Assembly (NCBI RefSeq): GCF_004342005.1 | Contig: NZ_SMBX01000005.1 | Location: 213,245-277,244 of the forward strand | Reading direction: 5' to 3' | DNA: 64,000 nt | Source: Paracandidimonas soli | Lineage (GTDB): Bacteria > Pseudomonadota > Gammaproteobacteria > Burkholderiales > Burkholderiaceae_B | In this document: piece by piece, positions 38,481 through 46,934 of the stretch | Layout: each line of letters starts with the position of its first letter | How positions within the stretch are numbered: the stretch's first letter is position 1 | Notes under the pieces: generated by a model | What the model was told of the DNA's origin: nothing | The model's database searches: none | Seen by the model: the letters and a program-made list of their open reading frames with translations, nothing else | Translations under genes and position numbers: made by a program

Positions 38481-39893
38481 TCAATGCGTGCCTTCGAGGA
38501 TGGCGCCGTCGCTGGCCAGCGCCTGGCGCAGCTGTGCGATATCCATGGCGCGAAAGCCGGTCTCCGCGGACCGTCCCTGTTCCGCGAGCAGAAGCGAAGC
38601 GGCGGTGGCCGCTGCCTGGCCCATCGCCATGCATGGGCCCATGACGCGCACCGAACCGTGCGCCGGACGGTCGGCGGACAGGCAGCGTCCGGCAACGGCC
38701 AGGTTGTCGAGTCCCTTCGGCAGCAGGCAGCCCCAGGGGATGTCGTAGGAGCCTCCGCCCTCCACCGGGATGCGCAATTGTCCGATGCCGTCCTGATGGA
38801 TGTCGACGTGGTGGCTGCCTTTGCCGATGCCGTCCCGCCGTTTTCGCGCCGACAGCACGTCCTCCTGTGAAAGCGTCTCGTCGCAGGCGATGCGCCGTGT
38901 CTCCCGTATGCCGATACGCTGGGCCAGCCCCGACAGTACGGCATGTTCGAACCCGGGTACCCGCTTGCGCATGAAGTTCGTGCAGATTTCTATCTGCTTG
39001 CTCAGCGGTTCGAGCACGGTGCTCAGTTCGCTGGTGCGCGTGGCGTCGATATTCGCCACGCGGGTGGTGTTCAGGCATACCTCCCGCTTTTCCGTCGATG
39101 TGGGCTGGATCATGATCAGTGCCGTGGGATAGAGCTCGCCCGCTTCGATCGCGCGTGCCAGCAGGGGCCCGTCACCCTTGAGGAAAACGGTTGGATGGCC
39201 CTGCTTTTTCACTTCCTGGGCGATTTCCTGGTCGCTGCGCCCGCCGCGGATGGCATCGCTTTCGCCCAGCGCGAAATGCTCCGGCTCGCGGGCGAGAAAA
39301 TCCAGGAGATCGCCGGTATTCACATTGGCCAGGCGGAACATCAGGGACAGCGGCTGGTACTGGCCGTTTTCGCCGCTTAGGTACGATGCCCCGGCCATGG
39401 CGGCGATGTCGCCGTCCCCGGAGGCGTCGATGAACAGCGGGGCCGTGATGCGCGTGCGGCCCTGCTTGTTCAGGATATGCACCGCTTTCACGCGGCCGTG
39501 CTCGTGTTCGACGTCATAGGCGAACGTGTGGAGCAGCAGTTTCACGCCATGGCGAGCCAGCAGATTGGCCACCGCCAGTTTCATGATCTCCGGGTCATAG
39601 CATACGTAATGGATCAGGCGCCAATCGTTCAGCGCGCCGATGTACCCCCCCAGCCGCTTGCATTCGTCCAGCAGTTCGGTGGCGAAGCCGCCCACGACCC
39701 ATTCTCCGCAACCATTGAGCGCGCCGTCGATCGCCATCCCGGTCAGCAATTCTCCGCCGGGCATGGAGCCTGATTCGACCAGGGTCACATCCAGCCCGCG
39801 GCGCGCGGCTGTGACTGCGGCCGCGACGCCGGCAGCGCCGGCGCCTATCACGAGGACTTCCGTATCCCATGCTTGCATCTGATCTGTTCTCAT
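38481..39893 (-). CDS. FAD-dependent oxidoreductase (FAD_oxidored type)
   Basis: 470 residues. The N-terminal dinucleotide fold is VLVIGAGAAGVAAAVTAARRG with the acidic end VTLVESG. A second flavin motif APLFIDASGDGDIAAMAG lies near residue 165, and the C-terminal FAD contact GLDNLAVAGRCLSADRPAHGSVR near residue 400 ends with a Gly-x-AA helix. This PF12831-type family acts on unknown small molecules. The ATG at 39893 is favoured by AGGG 6 nt upstream; 39914 and 39878 are alternatives. It forms an apparent operon with the Bug receptor and is divergent from an IclR regulator. Confidence 0.88.
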   Translation of the reverse strand: MRTDQMQAWDTEVLVIGAGAAGVAAAVTAARRGLDVTLVESGSMPGGELLTGMAIDGALNGCGEWVVGGFATELLDECKRLGGYIGALNDWRLIHYVCYDPEIMKLAVANLLARHGVKLLLHTFAYDVEHEHGRVKAVHILNKQGRTRITAPLFIDASGDGDIAAMAGASYLSGENGQYQPLSLMFRLANVNTGDLLDFLAREPEHFALGESDAIRGGRSDQEIAQEVKKQGHPTVFLKGDGPLLARAIEAGELYPTALIMIQPTSTEKREVCLNTTRVANIDATRTSELSTVLEPLSKQIEICTNFMRKRVPGFEHAVLSGLAQRIGIRETRRIACDETLSQEDVLSARKRRDGIGKGSHHVDIHQDGIGQLRIPVEGGGSYDIPWGCLLPKGLDNLAVAGRCLSADRPAHGSVRVMGPCMAMGQAAATAASLLLAEQGRSAETGFRAMDIAQLRQALASDGAILEGTH

Positions 39894-39911
39894 CTCTTGC
39901 CCTTCTGTTTG

Positions 39912-39961
39912 CATAATGAAATCATGACCTTCATATTCTTGGCATAGCCAGGTTCATTATG
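39912..39961. promoter_or_regulatory. Inverted repeat between flavoprotein and IclR genes (possible operator)
   Basis: CATAATGAA at 39912-39920 and its exact complement TTCATTATG at 39953-39961, 32 bp apart, lie in the AT-rich gap between the divergent genes. The first arm touches the flavoprotein 5' end. The spacing would suit cooperative binding of a regulator such as the adjacent IclR protein. No experimental consensus is matched. Confidence 0.4.
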
Positions 39962-40019
39962 GATTTATCCTTGAAAAATAAGGTCATTGCCACAGATCAA
40001 TTGTTCATATAATGGAAAA

Positions 40020-40778
40020 ATGGATAACGGCACCCAAGTCATACAGCGTGTATTCACGCTGGTCCGGGCTATTTCGATCCGCTCTCATTCGGGGTGGCGC
40101 CTGTCGGAGCTGGCGTCTTACTGCGGCCTGAACCATTCCACCACGCACCGCCTGCTGGCCGGCCTGGTACGGGAAGGCATGGTCATGCAGGATCCGGATA
40201 CCCGCCGCTATCGGCTGGGCAGGCTGGCGTTCGAACTGGGGCTGGCGGTGCGCAAGGAGTTCGACTGGGAAACCCTGTGCACGCCCATCCTCGAGCAGGT
40301 GGCGGAAATCACCGGCGATACGGCGTTCTTCAATTTGCGCAGCGGGCACGAATCGATCTGCATCGCACGCTGCGAAGGCGCGTATCCGTTGAAGGCCTTG
40401 ACTGTCGAAGTGGGCGCCAGGCGTCCGCTATGCGTTTCCGCCGGTGGCGCCGCGATGCTGGCGCATATGGACGAGGCGGAGGTCGAGCGGGCGATGCGGG
40501 CCAGCGCTCCTTACCTGGAGCGTTTCGGCCCCGAAAGAATGATCGCCATCCAGCGTCTTTTGCGCGAGTCCCGCGCGCTCGGCTATGGCTATAACAGCGA
40601 ACTGATCATTCCTTCGGTGTGCGCGATAGGCATTGCGATCTGCAACCAGGCCGGCGAACCGATCGCCGCCATCAGCGTCGCGACTGTAAAAAGCCGGCTG
40701 TCGGGAGCAAGGCGGCAGGAAGTCCTGGATATTCTCAGAAGGGAAACCCGGCTGGGGGATGCCATCGAAGTGCGGTGA
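40020..40778 (+). CDS. IclR-family transcriptional regulator
   Basis: 252 residues. The N-terminal winged helix (VIQRVFTLVRAISI, WRLSELASYCGLNHSTTHRLLAGLV) is followed by the IclR effector domain (GDTAFFNLRSGHESICIARCEG, RRPLCVSAGGAAML, and a C-terminal SVCAIGIAICNQAGEPIAAISVA). Start at ATG 40020 (MDNGTQVIQRV); the ribosome site is poor. It lies next to and divergent from the FAD-oxidoreductase-Bug operon, its most likely target. Confidence 0.92.
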   Translation: MDNGTQVIQRVFTLVRAISIRSHSGWRLSELASYCGLNHSTTHRLLAGLVREGMVMQDPDTRRYRLGRLAFELGLAVRKEFDWETLCTPILEQVAEITGDTAFFNLRSGHESICIARCEGAYPLKALTVEVGARRPLCVSAGGAAMLAHMDEAEVERAMRASAPYLERFGPERMIAIQRLLRESRALGYGYNSELIIPSVCAIGIAICNQAGEPIAAISVATVKSRLSGARRQEVLDILRRETRLGDAIEVR

Positions 40779-40791
40779 ACGATCGGGCTGC

Positions 40792-40866
40792 TGGCGTCCC
40801 CTGCAGGAATCGAACCTGCAATCTTCCCTTAGGAGGGGAAAGTTATATCCATTTAACTAAGGGGAC
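40792..40866 (-). tRNA. tRNA-Arg (anticodon CCU)
   Basis: 75 nt read on the minus strand. Acceptor stem GTCCCCT/AGGGGAC, D stem GTTA/TAAC, anticodon stem TTCCC/GGGAA around loop CTCCTAA (anticodon CCT in DNA), four-base variable loop, T stem GCAGG/CCTGC with loop TTCGATT, discriminator G and an encoded CCA. It decodes the rare AGG codon. Single gene, 95 nt beyond the stop of the cysteine-synthase-like gene. Confidence 0.95.
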
Positions 40867-40960
40867 AGCGCCGAAACAGGTTCCGGGCAGGGCGTAAGTC
40901 TAACAGTATCGGAGGGAGTATGGCAAAGTGAAAGCGGCCAAAGCGCGGCAGTCTTCGCCA

Positions 40961-42028
40961 TCAGCTCCACGCACCCGATTCGCATACTCCTCCAATCGTT
41001 CGCAGGTTCGGGTCGATGGCGTAGCCTTGCGATTTGAGCCAGCCTTCATCATAGTACGAGTCCAGATAGCGGTCACCCGAATCGCAGGCAAGGAAGACAA
41101 TGGACCCTGATTGGCCGGCGGCCAACATTTCGCTGGCGAGGATCAGCGTTCCGTAGAAATCGGTGCCTGTGGACGCTCCGTATCGCTTGCCGGTCAAGGC
41201 TGCGAGATGATGCATCGCCGCATAGGAGTCTGCGGTGCTCACGCGGACCATGCGGTCGATGACGTCGGGGATGAAGGAAGGTTCCACGCGGGGGCGGCCA
41301 ATGCCTTCCACCTGGGATGAGCCCCGATTCGTCAGGCTTGCGTCGCGGGTGCGGTGGAAATCCAGGAATACGGAGTTCTCGGGGTCGACCACGCAAAGCT
41401 GTGTCTCATAGCCATGGTATCGGATATAGCGGCCGATTGTCGCCGAGGTGCCCCCCGTTCCCGCGCCTGTGACGATCCAGCGAGGCACGGCATGTGGTTC
41501 GTCCTGAAGCTGGTCGAAGATCGACTGCGCAATATTGTTGTTGCCGCGCCAGTCGGTCGCCCGCTCTGCATAAGTGAATTGATCCATATAGTGGCCGCCG
41601 GTTTGCGCGGCCAGCCTCCTGGCCTCCTCGTAGACCTCGTCCGAGCGGTCGACGAAGTGGCAACGCCCTCCGTGGAACTTGATCAGGTCCACCTTTGCCG
41701 CGGAAGTGCTGCGCGGCATGACGGCGATGAATGGCAGTCCGAGCATACGGGCGAAATAGGCTTCCGAAACGGCGGTGCTGCCGGACGATGCTTCGATAAT
41801 GGTCGTGCCTTCGGTCACCCAGCCATTGCACAGGGCATAGAGGAACAGCGAACGCGCCAGCCTGTGCTTGAGGCTGCCGGTAGGGTGGGTGGATTCGTCC
41901 TTGATATACAGGGAAATGTCGCGGAACGCGGGAAGCTCCAGGGGGATGAGATGGGTATCCGCGGAACGGCGAAAATCGCGTTCGATTTTCTGTATGGCCG
42001 TTGTGGCCCATGAGTTTGGCTTGTCCAT
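40961..42028 (-). CDS. PLP-dependent cysteine-synthase-family enzyme
   Basis: 355 residues, fold type II PLP enzyme. The PLP lysine is in [15 protein letters not shown] near residue 53. The substrate loop is [18 protein letters not shown] near residue 78, and the phosphate-binding glycines are in [19 protein letters not shown] near residue 190. Related proteins act as cysteine synthase or cysteine desulfhydrase; the sequence does not decide which. The right end of repeat copy C lies 21 nt before the ATG, so its leader is partly repeat DNA. Same strand as ybaK and xerD. Confidence 0.87.
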   Translation of the reverse strand: MDKPNSWATTAIQKIERDFRRSADTHLIPLELPAFRDISLYIKDESTHPTGSLKHRLARSLFLYALCNGWVTEGTTIIEASSGSTAVSEAYFARMLGLPFIAVMPRSTSAAKVDLIKFHGGRCHFVDRSDEVYEEARRLAAQTGGHYMDQFTYAERATDWRGNNNIAQSIFDQLQDEPHAVPRWIVTGAGTGGTSATIGRYIRYHGYETQLCVVDPENSVFLDFHRTRDASLTNRGSSQVEGIGRPRVEPSFIPDVIDRMVRVSTADSYAAMHHLAALTGKRYGASTGTDFYGTLILASEMLAAGQSGSIVFLACDSGDRYLDSYYDEGWLKSQGYAIDPNLRTIGGVCESGAWS

Positions 42029-42049
42029 TTGTATTTATGCCTTGTTTTG

Positions 42050-42172
42050 TGAGTCACTCCCGCCTGAAGCCGGGAGCTTCCTCGCCACTATACGGGGGCG
42101 CCTGCGGCGCCATATGAACACCGCCTCGCTTGACCTCGTCTTGAACGACGAGGCTTGCGCTTTGGCGCGTGG
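42050..42172 (-). repeat. Stop-codon-associated three-hairpin repeat, copy C
   Basis: Minus-strand copy beginning directly after the ybaK TAA and ending in GGGAGTGACTCAC, close to the start of the PLP-enzyme gene. The three hairpins are conserved; in the first, one arm has AGACGAG instead of CGACGAG. The forward frame ...ACC-ACG-CGC... is open to the TGA near its right end, with a start-position codon ATA here. It is co-directional with both neighbours, between two genes of the same strand. Confidence 0.85.
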
Positions 42173-42664
42173 TTATCGATCCAGCGCGGCCTGAACCGAC
42201 TTGGCGTCCAGCAGATCCACCAGCGCTTGCGGCGACAGGCTGATGAGATAGCCGCGCCGGCCGCCGTTGATGTGGATCTCGGGCAGTTGCAGGAGTTCCT
42301 CCTCGATCCACACCGGCATGGTCTTGCGCGTGGCGAAAGGAGACGTGCCGCCGACGAGATAGCCTGAGTGGCGCTGGGCCGTTTCCGGCTTGCAGGGCTC
42401 CACCCGCTTGCAGCCGATCTGGCGGGCCAGGTTGCGGGTGGATACTTCTTTGTCGCCATGCATGACCACGACCAGCGGCTGGCGATTCTCGTCTTCCATG
42501 ATCAGCGTCTTGGCCACGGCATGCAGGTCCAGGCCGAGCTGACGCGCGGCTTCCATGGCGCCGCCGTGGTCGACATAGTCGTACGGATGCTCGCTGAAAG
42601 CGATGCCGTGCTGCTTCAGTAGTTTGGTTGCCGGGGTTTCCGAGACGTGTTTTGCCTTGGCCAT
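42173..42664 (-). CDS. ybaK: Cys-tRNA(Pro)/Cys-tRNA(Cys) deacylase, YbaK/EbsC family
   Basis: 163 residues. It clears cysteine mischarged on tRNA-Pro by prolyl-tRNA synthetase. Family signatures: TPATKLLKQHGIAF at the N-terminus, the catalytic-Lys region HAVAKTLIMED near residue 49, and GYLVGGTSPFATRKTMPVW near residue 102. It follows xerD by 19 nt on the same strand. Its TAA abuts repeat copy C. Confidence 0.94.
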   Translation of the reverse strand: MAKAKHVSETPATKLLKQHGIAFSEHPYDYVDHGGAMEAARQLGLDLHAVAKTLIMEDENRQPLVVVMHGDKEVSTRNLARQIGCKRVEPCKPETAQRHSGYLVGGTSPFATRKTMPVWIEEELLQLPEIHINGGRRGYLISLSPQALVDLLDAKSVQAALDR

Positions 42665-42683
42665 GACGGGTTCTGTGGTGCGA

Positions 42684-43592
42684 TCAAGCGCGTGGATGAT
42701 GAGTGGCGTGCAGTTGTTTCAACCGCTCGCGGGCCACGTGAGTATAGATCTGGGTGGTGGAAATGTCCGCATGGCCTAGCAGCATCTGCACCACGCGCAG
42801 GTCCGCGCCGTGGTTGAGCAGGTGGGTAGCGAAGGCGTGCCGCAGCACGTGCGGGGACAGGGGAGTATGGATGCCGGCTGCGAGGGCGTATTTGCGGATG
42901 ATCAGCCAGAAGGACTGGCGCGTCATTGCGCTGGCGCGGCTCGTGACGAACAATGCGTCGCAGCGCCTGGCGCCCAGCAGTCCGGGCCGGGATTCCTCCA
43001 GGTAGTGTTCGATCCAGTGCAGCGCCTCTCCGCCCAGCGGAACCAGGCGATCCTTTCCGCCCTTTCCCATGACGACCCTGGCGACGCCTTCGGTTAGGCT
43101 GACGTCGGCCATGCCGAGGCCCGTCAGTTCGCTGACGCGCAGCCCCGTGGCGTATAGGGTTTCGATCATGGCCCGGTCGCGCAGGCCCAGGGTGGAGGAT
43201 GTGTCGGGCGCCTGCAGCAGGGCCTCGACCTGTCCTTCCGACAGTGTCTTCGGGAATCGCGCGGCCTGCTTGACGGTATGCAGGGAAAGGCAGGGGTCCG
43301 CATGGATGTGTCCCTGCCGCAGCGCCCACAGGTAGTAGCGTTTCAGCGCGGCCAGGCGACGGTTGGCCGTGGATGCTTTTGTGCGCTTGTGCTCGTCGGC
43401 CAGCCATGACTGGATGTCGGCGGTTTGGACGTCGTTCAGCTGTTTGCCGCCGTGCGCCGTCAGCCATTCCGCAAATGCGCTCAGATCGCGCCGGTAGGCC
43501 TGCAGGGTGTTGGCGGCCAGCCCGTCTTCCAGCCAGAGCGCATCGAGGAATGGCTGCAATGCGTGCTTGGCGGGGGCAGGGGAGGAGGGCAT
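42684..43592 (-). CDS. xerD: Site-specific tyrosine recombinase XerD
   Basis: 302 residues, the normal XerD length. Works with XerC at dif to resolve chromosome dimers. The N-terminal SAM-like core-binding domain (LEDGLAANTLQAYRRDL, STANRRLAALKRYYLWA) is followed by the catalytic domain with Arg in LYATGLRVSELTGL, His-x-x-Arg in SPHVLRHAFATHLL, and Tyr in LGHADISTTQIYTHV. The start at 43592 (MPSSPAPAKH) is chosen by length; longer frames run back into the mod promoter region. Lies in an xerD-ybaK pair. Not an integrase of a mobile element. Confidence 0.93.
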   Translation of the reverse strand: MPSSPAPAKHALQPFLDALWLEDGLAANTLQAYRRDLSAFAEWLTAHGGKQLNDVQTADIQSWLADEHKRTKASTANRRLAALKRYYLWALRQGHIHADPCLSLHTVKQAARFPKTLSEGQVEALLQAPDTSSTLGLRDRAMIETLYATGLRVSELTGLGMADVSLTEGVARVVMGKGGKDRLVPLGGEALHWIEHYLEESRPGLLGARRCDALFVTSRASAMTRQSFWLIIRKYALAAGIHTPLSPHVLRHAFATHLLNHGADLRVVQMLLGHADISTTQIYTHVARERLKQLHATHHPRA

Positions 43593-43713
43593 GCGTATAC
43601 GTAGTGCGAGTGAGGCTCTGGGCATCTTAGCGCATGTACCGGTCTGTATCCAGGCACCGGCTAAAGTGCCGGCCGGAACACTATCGCCGGTTTCTTGATA
43701 TGCTTCATTGACT

Positions 43714-43737
43714 ATCGTTATGTATGTATATATATTT
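43714..43737. promoter_or_regulatory. Possible ModE operator before modABC
   Basis: ATCGTTATGTATGTATATAT, running into TTTT, contains TATGT, seven bases, then TATAT, close to the TATAT-N7-TAYAT core described for ModE sites, and starts with the ATCGTTAT half found in such operators. It lies about 125 bp upstream of modA, and modE itself is in the same cluster. Assigned by eye. Confidence 0.55.
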
Positions 43738-43860
43738 TGAGTCTGTTCGATCGATGCCGCATCGCTTTCAATGGTCGTCCCGTCGATGTTCGCAGACATG
43801 CCGCCTGCCGTGTCCGAGGGATGGCGCTTACAAGGCCCGGTTTTGGGCAAAGGAAAAATC

Positions 43861-44613
43861 ATGAATTTCAAACGTCTTGCACTGTCCACGGTTTTCAGCT
43901 TCGCCGCGCTGACCGCGGCGCATGCCGCCGAAGTGACTGTCGGCGCAGCCGCCAGCCTGACCAATGCCTTCAAGGCCGTGGCCGAGCAGTATGAGTCCGA
44001 GAACCCTGATGTCAAGGTCAACCTGACCTTTGGCGCTTCCGACGTTGTGCTGCAGCAAATCCTGAACGGCGCGCCCATCGATATCTTCGCCTCCGCCGAC
44101 CAGAAGTCCATGGACAAGGCCGCGGAAGGCAAGGCCATCGATCCCGCCACGCGCACCGACTTCGTCCGCAACGAAGTGGTTCTCATCACTCCCAAGGATG
44201 CCAGTGTCGAAATCAAATCGCTGGCCGACCTGAAGAACGAAAAGGTCACCCGAATCACCATCGGCAATCCGGAAACCGTTCCGGTCGGCCGCTACACCAA
44301 GGCCAGTCTCGAAAAATCCGGCGATTGGGCTGCGGTAGAGTCCAAGCTGCTGATGGCGCAAAACGTGCGCCAGGCCCTGGATTATGTCGTGCGCGGCGAA
44401 GTCGATGCCGGCTTCGTGTTCGGTACCGACGCCGCCGTGGCCGCAGACAAGGTCAACAAGGTACTCAGCGTGGAAACACCCGAGCCCGTGCTGTATCCCA
44501 TTTCGCTGACCACGCGCGACAAGCGCAGCGAAAAAGCGCAGGAATTCAAGGACTACGTCCTGTCCGGCAAGGGCCAGGAGATCCTGGCGCGCTTCGGCTT
44601 TCAGAAGCCCTGA
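43861..44613 (+). CDS. modA: Molybdate ABC transporter substrate-binding protein
   Basis: 250-residue periplasmic protein that captures molybdate (and tungstate). Signal peptide ends in TAAHA-AEVTV (about residue 22). Signature AAASLTNAFKAVAEQYE lies just after the cleavage site, followed by FGASDVVLQQILNGAPIDIFASAD and IGNPETVPVGRY. AGGA lies upstream of ATG 43861. First gene of modABC. A frame from 43771 is longer but lacks a signal-peptide start. Confidence 0.95.
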   Translation: MNFKRLALSTVFSFAALTAAHAAEVTVGAAASLTNAFKAVAEQYESENPDVKVNLTFGASDVVLQQILNGAPIDIFASADQKSMDKAAEGKAIDPATRTDFVRNEVVLITPKDASVEIKSLADLKNEKVTRITIGNPETVPVGRYTKASLEKSGDWAAVESKLLMAQNVRQALDYVVRGEVDAGFVFGTDAAVAADKVNKVLSVETPEPVLYPISLTTRDKRSEKAQEFKDYVLSGKGQEILARFGFQKP

Positions 44614-44647
44614 GATTTCTCACACCTCATAAAAACGGAAGCTTCGC

Positions 44648-45337
44648 ATGTCTGGTGTAGCAACACCCCTGCTACTCTCGTTGAAGGTGGCCCTCTGGGC
44701 CACTTTCTTTGCCACGGTATTTGGAGTGGCAATCGGCTATTGGCTATCGCGCAAGCAATCGACCTGGTTCGACCTGATCGATTCCATCCTGACCTTGCCC
44801 ATGGTGCTGCCGCCCACGGTCATCGGCTATTACCTGCTGGTGCTGCTGGGGCGGCGCGGCTGGCTGGGGCCGTTCCTGGCCGACTTCGGCATCGAGCTCG
44901 TGTTTACCTGGCAGGGGGCGGTCGTGGCGGCTTCCGTGGTGGCCTTCCCCTTGGTACTCAAGTCGGCGCGCGCGGCATTCCAGACTGTGGACGGGCAATA
45001 CCAGGATGCCGGCCGGGTCATGGGCGTCAGCGAAGTCGCCCTGTTTTTCCGCGTTACTCTGCCGCTGGCTTCGCGTGGCATCCTGGCTGGCGTGCTGCTG
45101 GCATTCGCCCGTGCTTTGGGCGAATTCGGCGCAACCCTGATGATCGCGGGCAGCATTCCGGGCAAGACGCAAACGCTTTCCATCGCCATTTACGAGGCGG
45201 TGCAGGCGGGCAACGATGCCATGGCCAGCCTGTTGGTCACCATCACTTCGGTCACCTGCGTGATCGTGCTCTGGGTGTCCAGCTACTTGCTGCAGGCTGG
45301 CGCAAGAAAGCAGAAAAGCGGAGGACGGTCGGCATGA
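44648..45337 (+). CDS. modB: Molybdate ABC transporter permease
   Basis: 229 residues with about five membrane helices. The EAA-type loop for ATPase contact is YQDAGRVMGVSEVALFFRVTLP near residue 118, and the usual late motif ARALGEFGATLMIAG near residue 157. It lies 34 nt after modA and overlaps modC as ATGA. Confidence 0.95.
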   Translation: MSGVATPLLLSLKVALWATFFATVFGVAIGYWLSRKQSTWFDLIDSILTLPMVLPPTVIGYYLLVLLGRRGWLGPFLADFGIELVFTWQGAVVAASVVAFPLVLKSARAAFQTVDGQYQDAGRVMGVSEVALFFRVTLPLASRGILAGVLLAFARALGEFGATLMIAGSIPGKTQTLSIAIYEAVQAGNDAMASLLVTITSVTCVIVLWVSSYLLQAGARKQKSGGRSA

Positions 45338-46041
45338 GTATCGACGTTTCCATCAAACTCCTGCTGTCTTCCGGCGGCAGGCAATTCAACCTGGACATGG
45401 CGTTTGCATCGCAAGCGCGGCGCATCGCGCTGTTCGGACCGTCTGGCGCAGGCAAGACACTGACCCTGAAATCGATCGCGGGGCTGCTTCGTCCCGATTC
45501 CGGCCATGTCAAGGTCGGCGAGCGGGTGCTGTTCGACTCGAGCCAGGGCATTTGCCTGAAGCCGCAGCAGCGCCGGCTGGCTTACCTGTTCCAGGAATAT
45601 GCCTTGTTCCCGCACCTGACCGTGGGCCAGAATATCGGCTTCGGATTGAGCACGGGGATATGTAATCCGGGCAAGAGGTCCGGCCTGCCGGACGAGGCCA
45701 TGTACTGGGTGCGTACTTTCGAACTGGAGCCGCTGCTGGGAAATTACCCAGACCAGCTTTCCGGAGGACAGCGCCAGCGCGTCGCGCTCGCGCGCGCCCT
45801 GGCAACCAGGCCGGACATCCTGCTGCTCGACGAGCCATTCTCTGCCTTGCAGGAAAGCTTGCGGCGCAAGCTACGCGAAGAGCTGGCAGAGCTTCAGGCC
45901 AGGCTGACGGTGCCTACCGTACTCATTACGCACGATCCCCAGGATGTGCGCCTGCTGGCCGACACGGTTTTCGAACTGGTGGACGGCAGCGTGGTTTCGA
46001 GCTGTCCCGGCGCGACGTTCAATCCAGCACTCCCAGCATGA
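45334..46041 (+). CDS. modC: Molybdate ABC transporter ATP-binding protein, short form
   Basis: 235 residues. Walker A GPSGAGKTLTLKSI near residue 35, Q-loop LFQEYALFPHL, signature LSGGQRQRVALARAL near residue 142, Walker B ILLLDEPFSAL and switch His in LITHDPQDV. Typical ModC has about 350 residues because of a C-terminal TOBE (molybdate-binding) domain; that domain is missing here and the protein stops soon after VFELVDGS. Its last 23 nt overlap the end of the convergent modE. Transport should still be possible, but trans-inhibition by bound molybdate would be lost. Confidence 0.92.
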   Translation: MSIDVSIKLLLSSGGRQFNLDMAFASQARRIALFGPSGAGKTLTLKSIAGLLRPDSGHVKVGERVLFDSSQGICLKPQQRRLAYLFQEYALFPHLTVGQNIGFGLSTGICNPGKRSGLPDEAMYWVRTFELEPLLGNYPDQLSGGQRQRVALARALATRPDILLLDEPFSALQESLRRKLREELAELQARLTVPTVLITHDPQDVRLLADTVFELVDGSVVSSCPGATFNPALPA

Positions 46042-46840
46042 CGTTGGATTCCTCGAACAGGGCGATGGCCTGGTCGCCTTCTTCGAGACCGAGCTTATCG
46101 AAGTCAGCGCGCGGAATCGTGCCCGTCAGGGTGCGGCCCTCATCCAGCGAGAGCTGGACTTCGGCGTAGCTGTCGTCCAGGACGATGTTCGACACGCGGC
46201 CGCTGACGCGGTTCTGGCCGGCCTTCGGTTTTTTCCTGTCGGGCAGGCCAAATGCAAGGGACGACGCCTTGATGAGCGCGATCACGCGCCGGCCTGGCTC
46301 CAGCCGGAGATTGTGGACGCTGGCCTGGGTGATCGAAGCGCGGATGCGCAGCGCGTCTCCCAGCGCCAGCGTGACGACCGAATTGACCTTGCCTTCGGCT
46401 ATGGACTCCACGGCGCACGTCAGCTTGTTGCGGATGGAGACCTGGAACATCATGTGCTGTATCAGCTCCAGGTTGCGGCTGTGGCTGCTTTCGATGGCCG
46501 CTAGCTTGGCGACGAAGCGTTCGTGCTCGTGGCTCAGGGACTGGTACAACTCCAGCAGTTCCCTGGCGCGCTCCGTCAGGCGCGCTCCGCCACCGCGCTG
46601 GCCGCCTGTGGTACGCTGCACCAGGGGTTCGCCCGCAAGGTTGTTCATGGCGTCGACGGCATCCCACGCTGCCTTGTAGCTCAGGCCGACGTACTTGGCG
46701 GCTCCGGTGATGGAGCCCTGGCTGTCGATGGCGGCGAGCAGCGCCATGCGGCGCGGGTTTCCCCAGTTCTGCTGGCCGGAGCGAAACCAGATGGATCCTT
46801 CGAGTTGCAGAGAGTCGTCGGTCTCTTCTTTCTTCTTCAT
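46019..46840 (-). CDS. modE: Molybdate-responsive regulator ModE
   Basis: 273 residues. The N-terminal winged helix (WGNPRRMALLAAIDSQGSIT, GLSYKAAWDAVDAMNNLAG, GGQRGGGARLTERA) is followed by two TOBE/DiMop-like modules for molybdate sensing (SIRNKLTCAVESIAEGKVNS near residue 135, and SGRVSNIVLDDSYAEVQL near residue 210). ModE with molybdate represses modABC. It converges on modC and overlaps its stop. The two TOBE modules may be the only ones in the locus. Confidence 0.92.
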   Translation of the reverse strand: MKKKEETDDSLQLEGSIWFRSGQQNWGNPRRMALLAAIDSQGSITGAAKYVGLSYKAAWDAVDAMNNLAGEPLVQRTTGGQRGGGARLTERARELLELYQSLSHEHERFVAKLAAIESSHSRNLELIQHMMFQVSIRNKLTCAVESIAEGKVNSVVTLALGDALRIRASITQASVHNLRLEPGRRVIALIKASSLAFGLPDRKKPKAGQNRVSGRVSNIVLDDSYAEVQLSLDEGRTLTGTIPRADFDKLGLEEGDQAIALFEESNVMLGVLD

Positions 46841-46934
46841 GCTGGATTGTCCATAATCGTGCCGCTAGCCTTGGCTTAGGTCCTGTTGACAGGCCCTAAG
46901 TGTAAGCGTCGTATCCCCGGATTCCAAGAACCAA

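Noticed and set aside
40619..40897. Open frame ending in PCRNRTCNLPLGGES...
   Set aside because: It lies across the tRNA-Arg gene; this is the usual false frame read through the complement of a tRNA.
42684..43592. xerD as the integrase of a genomic island next to tRNA-Arg
   Set aside because: Sequence and length match the housekeeping XerD, and no island genes or att-like direct repeats are seen around the tRNA.
42684..44267. Long form of xerD extended to 44267
   Set aside because: The extra part runs antisense to modA and over its promoter; the 302-residue form matches XerD.
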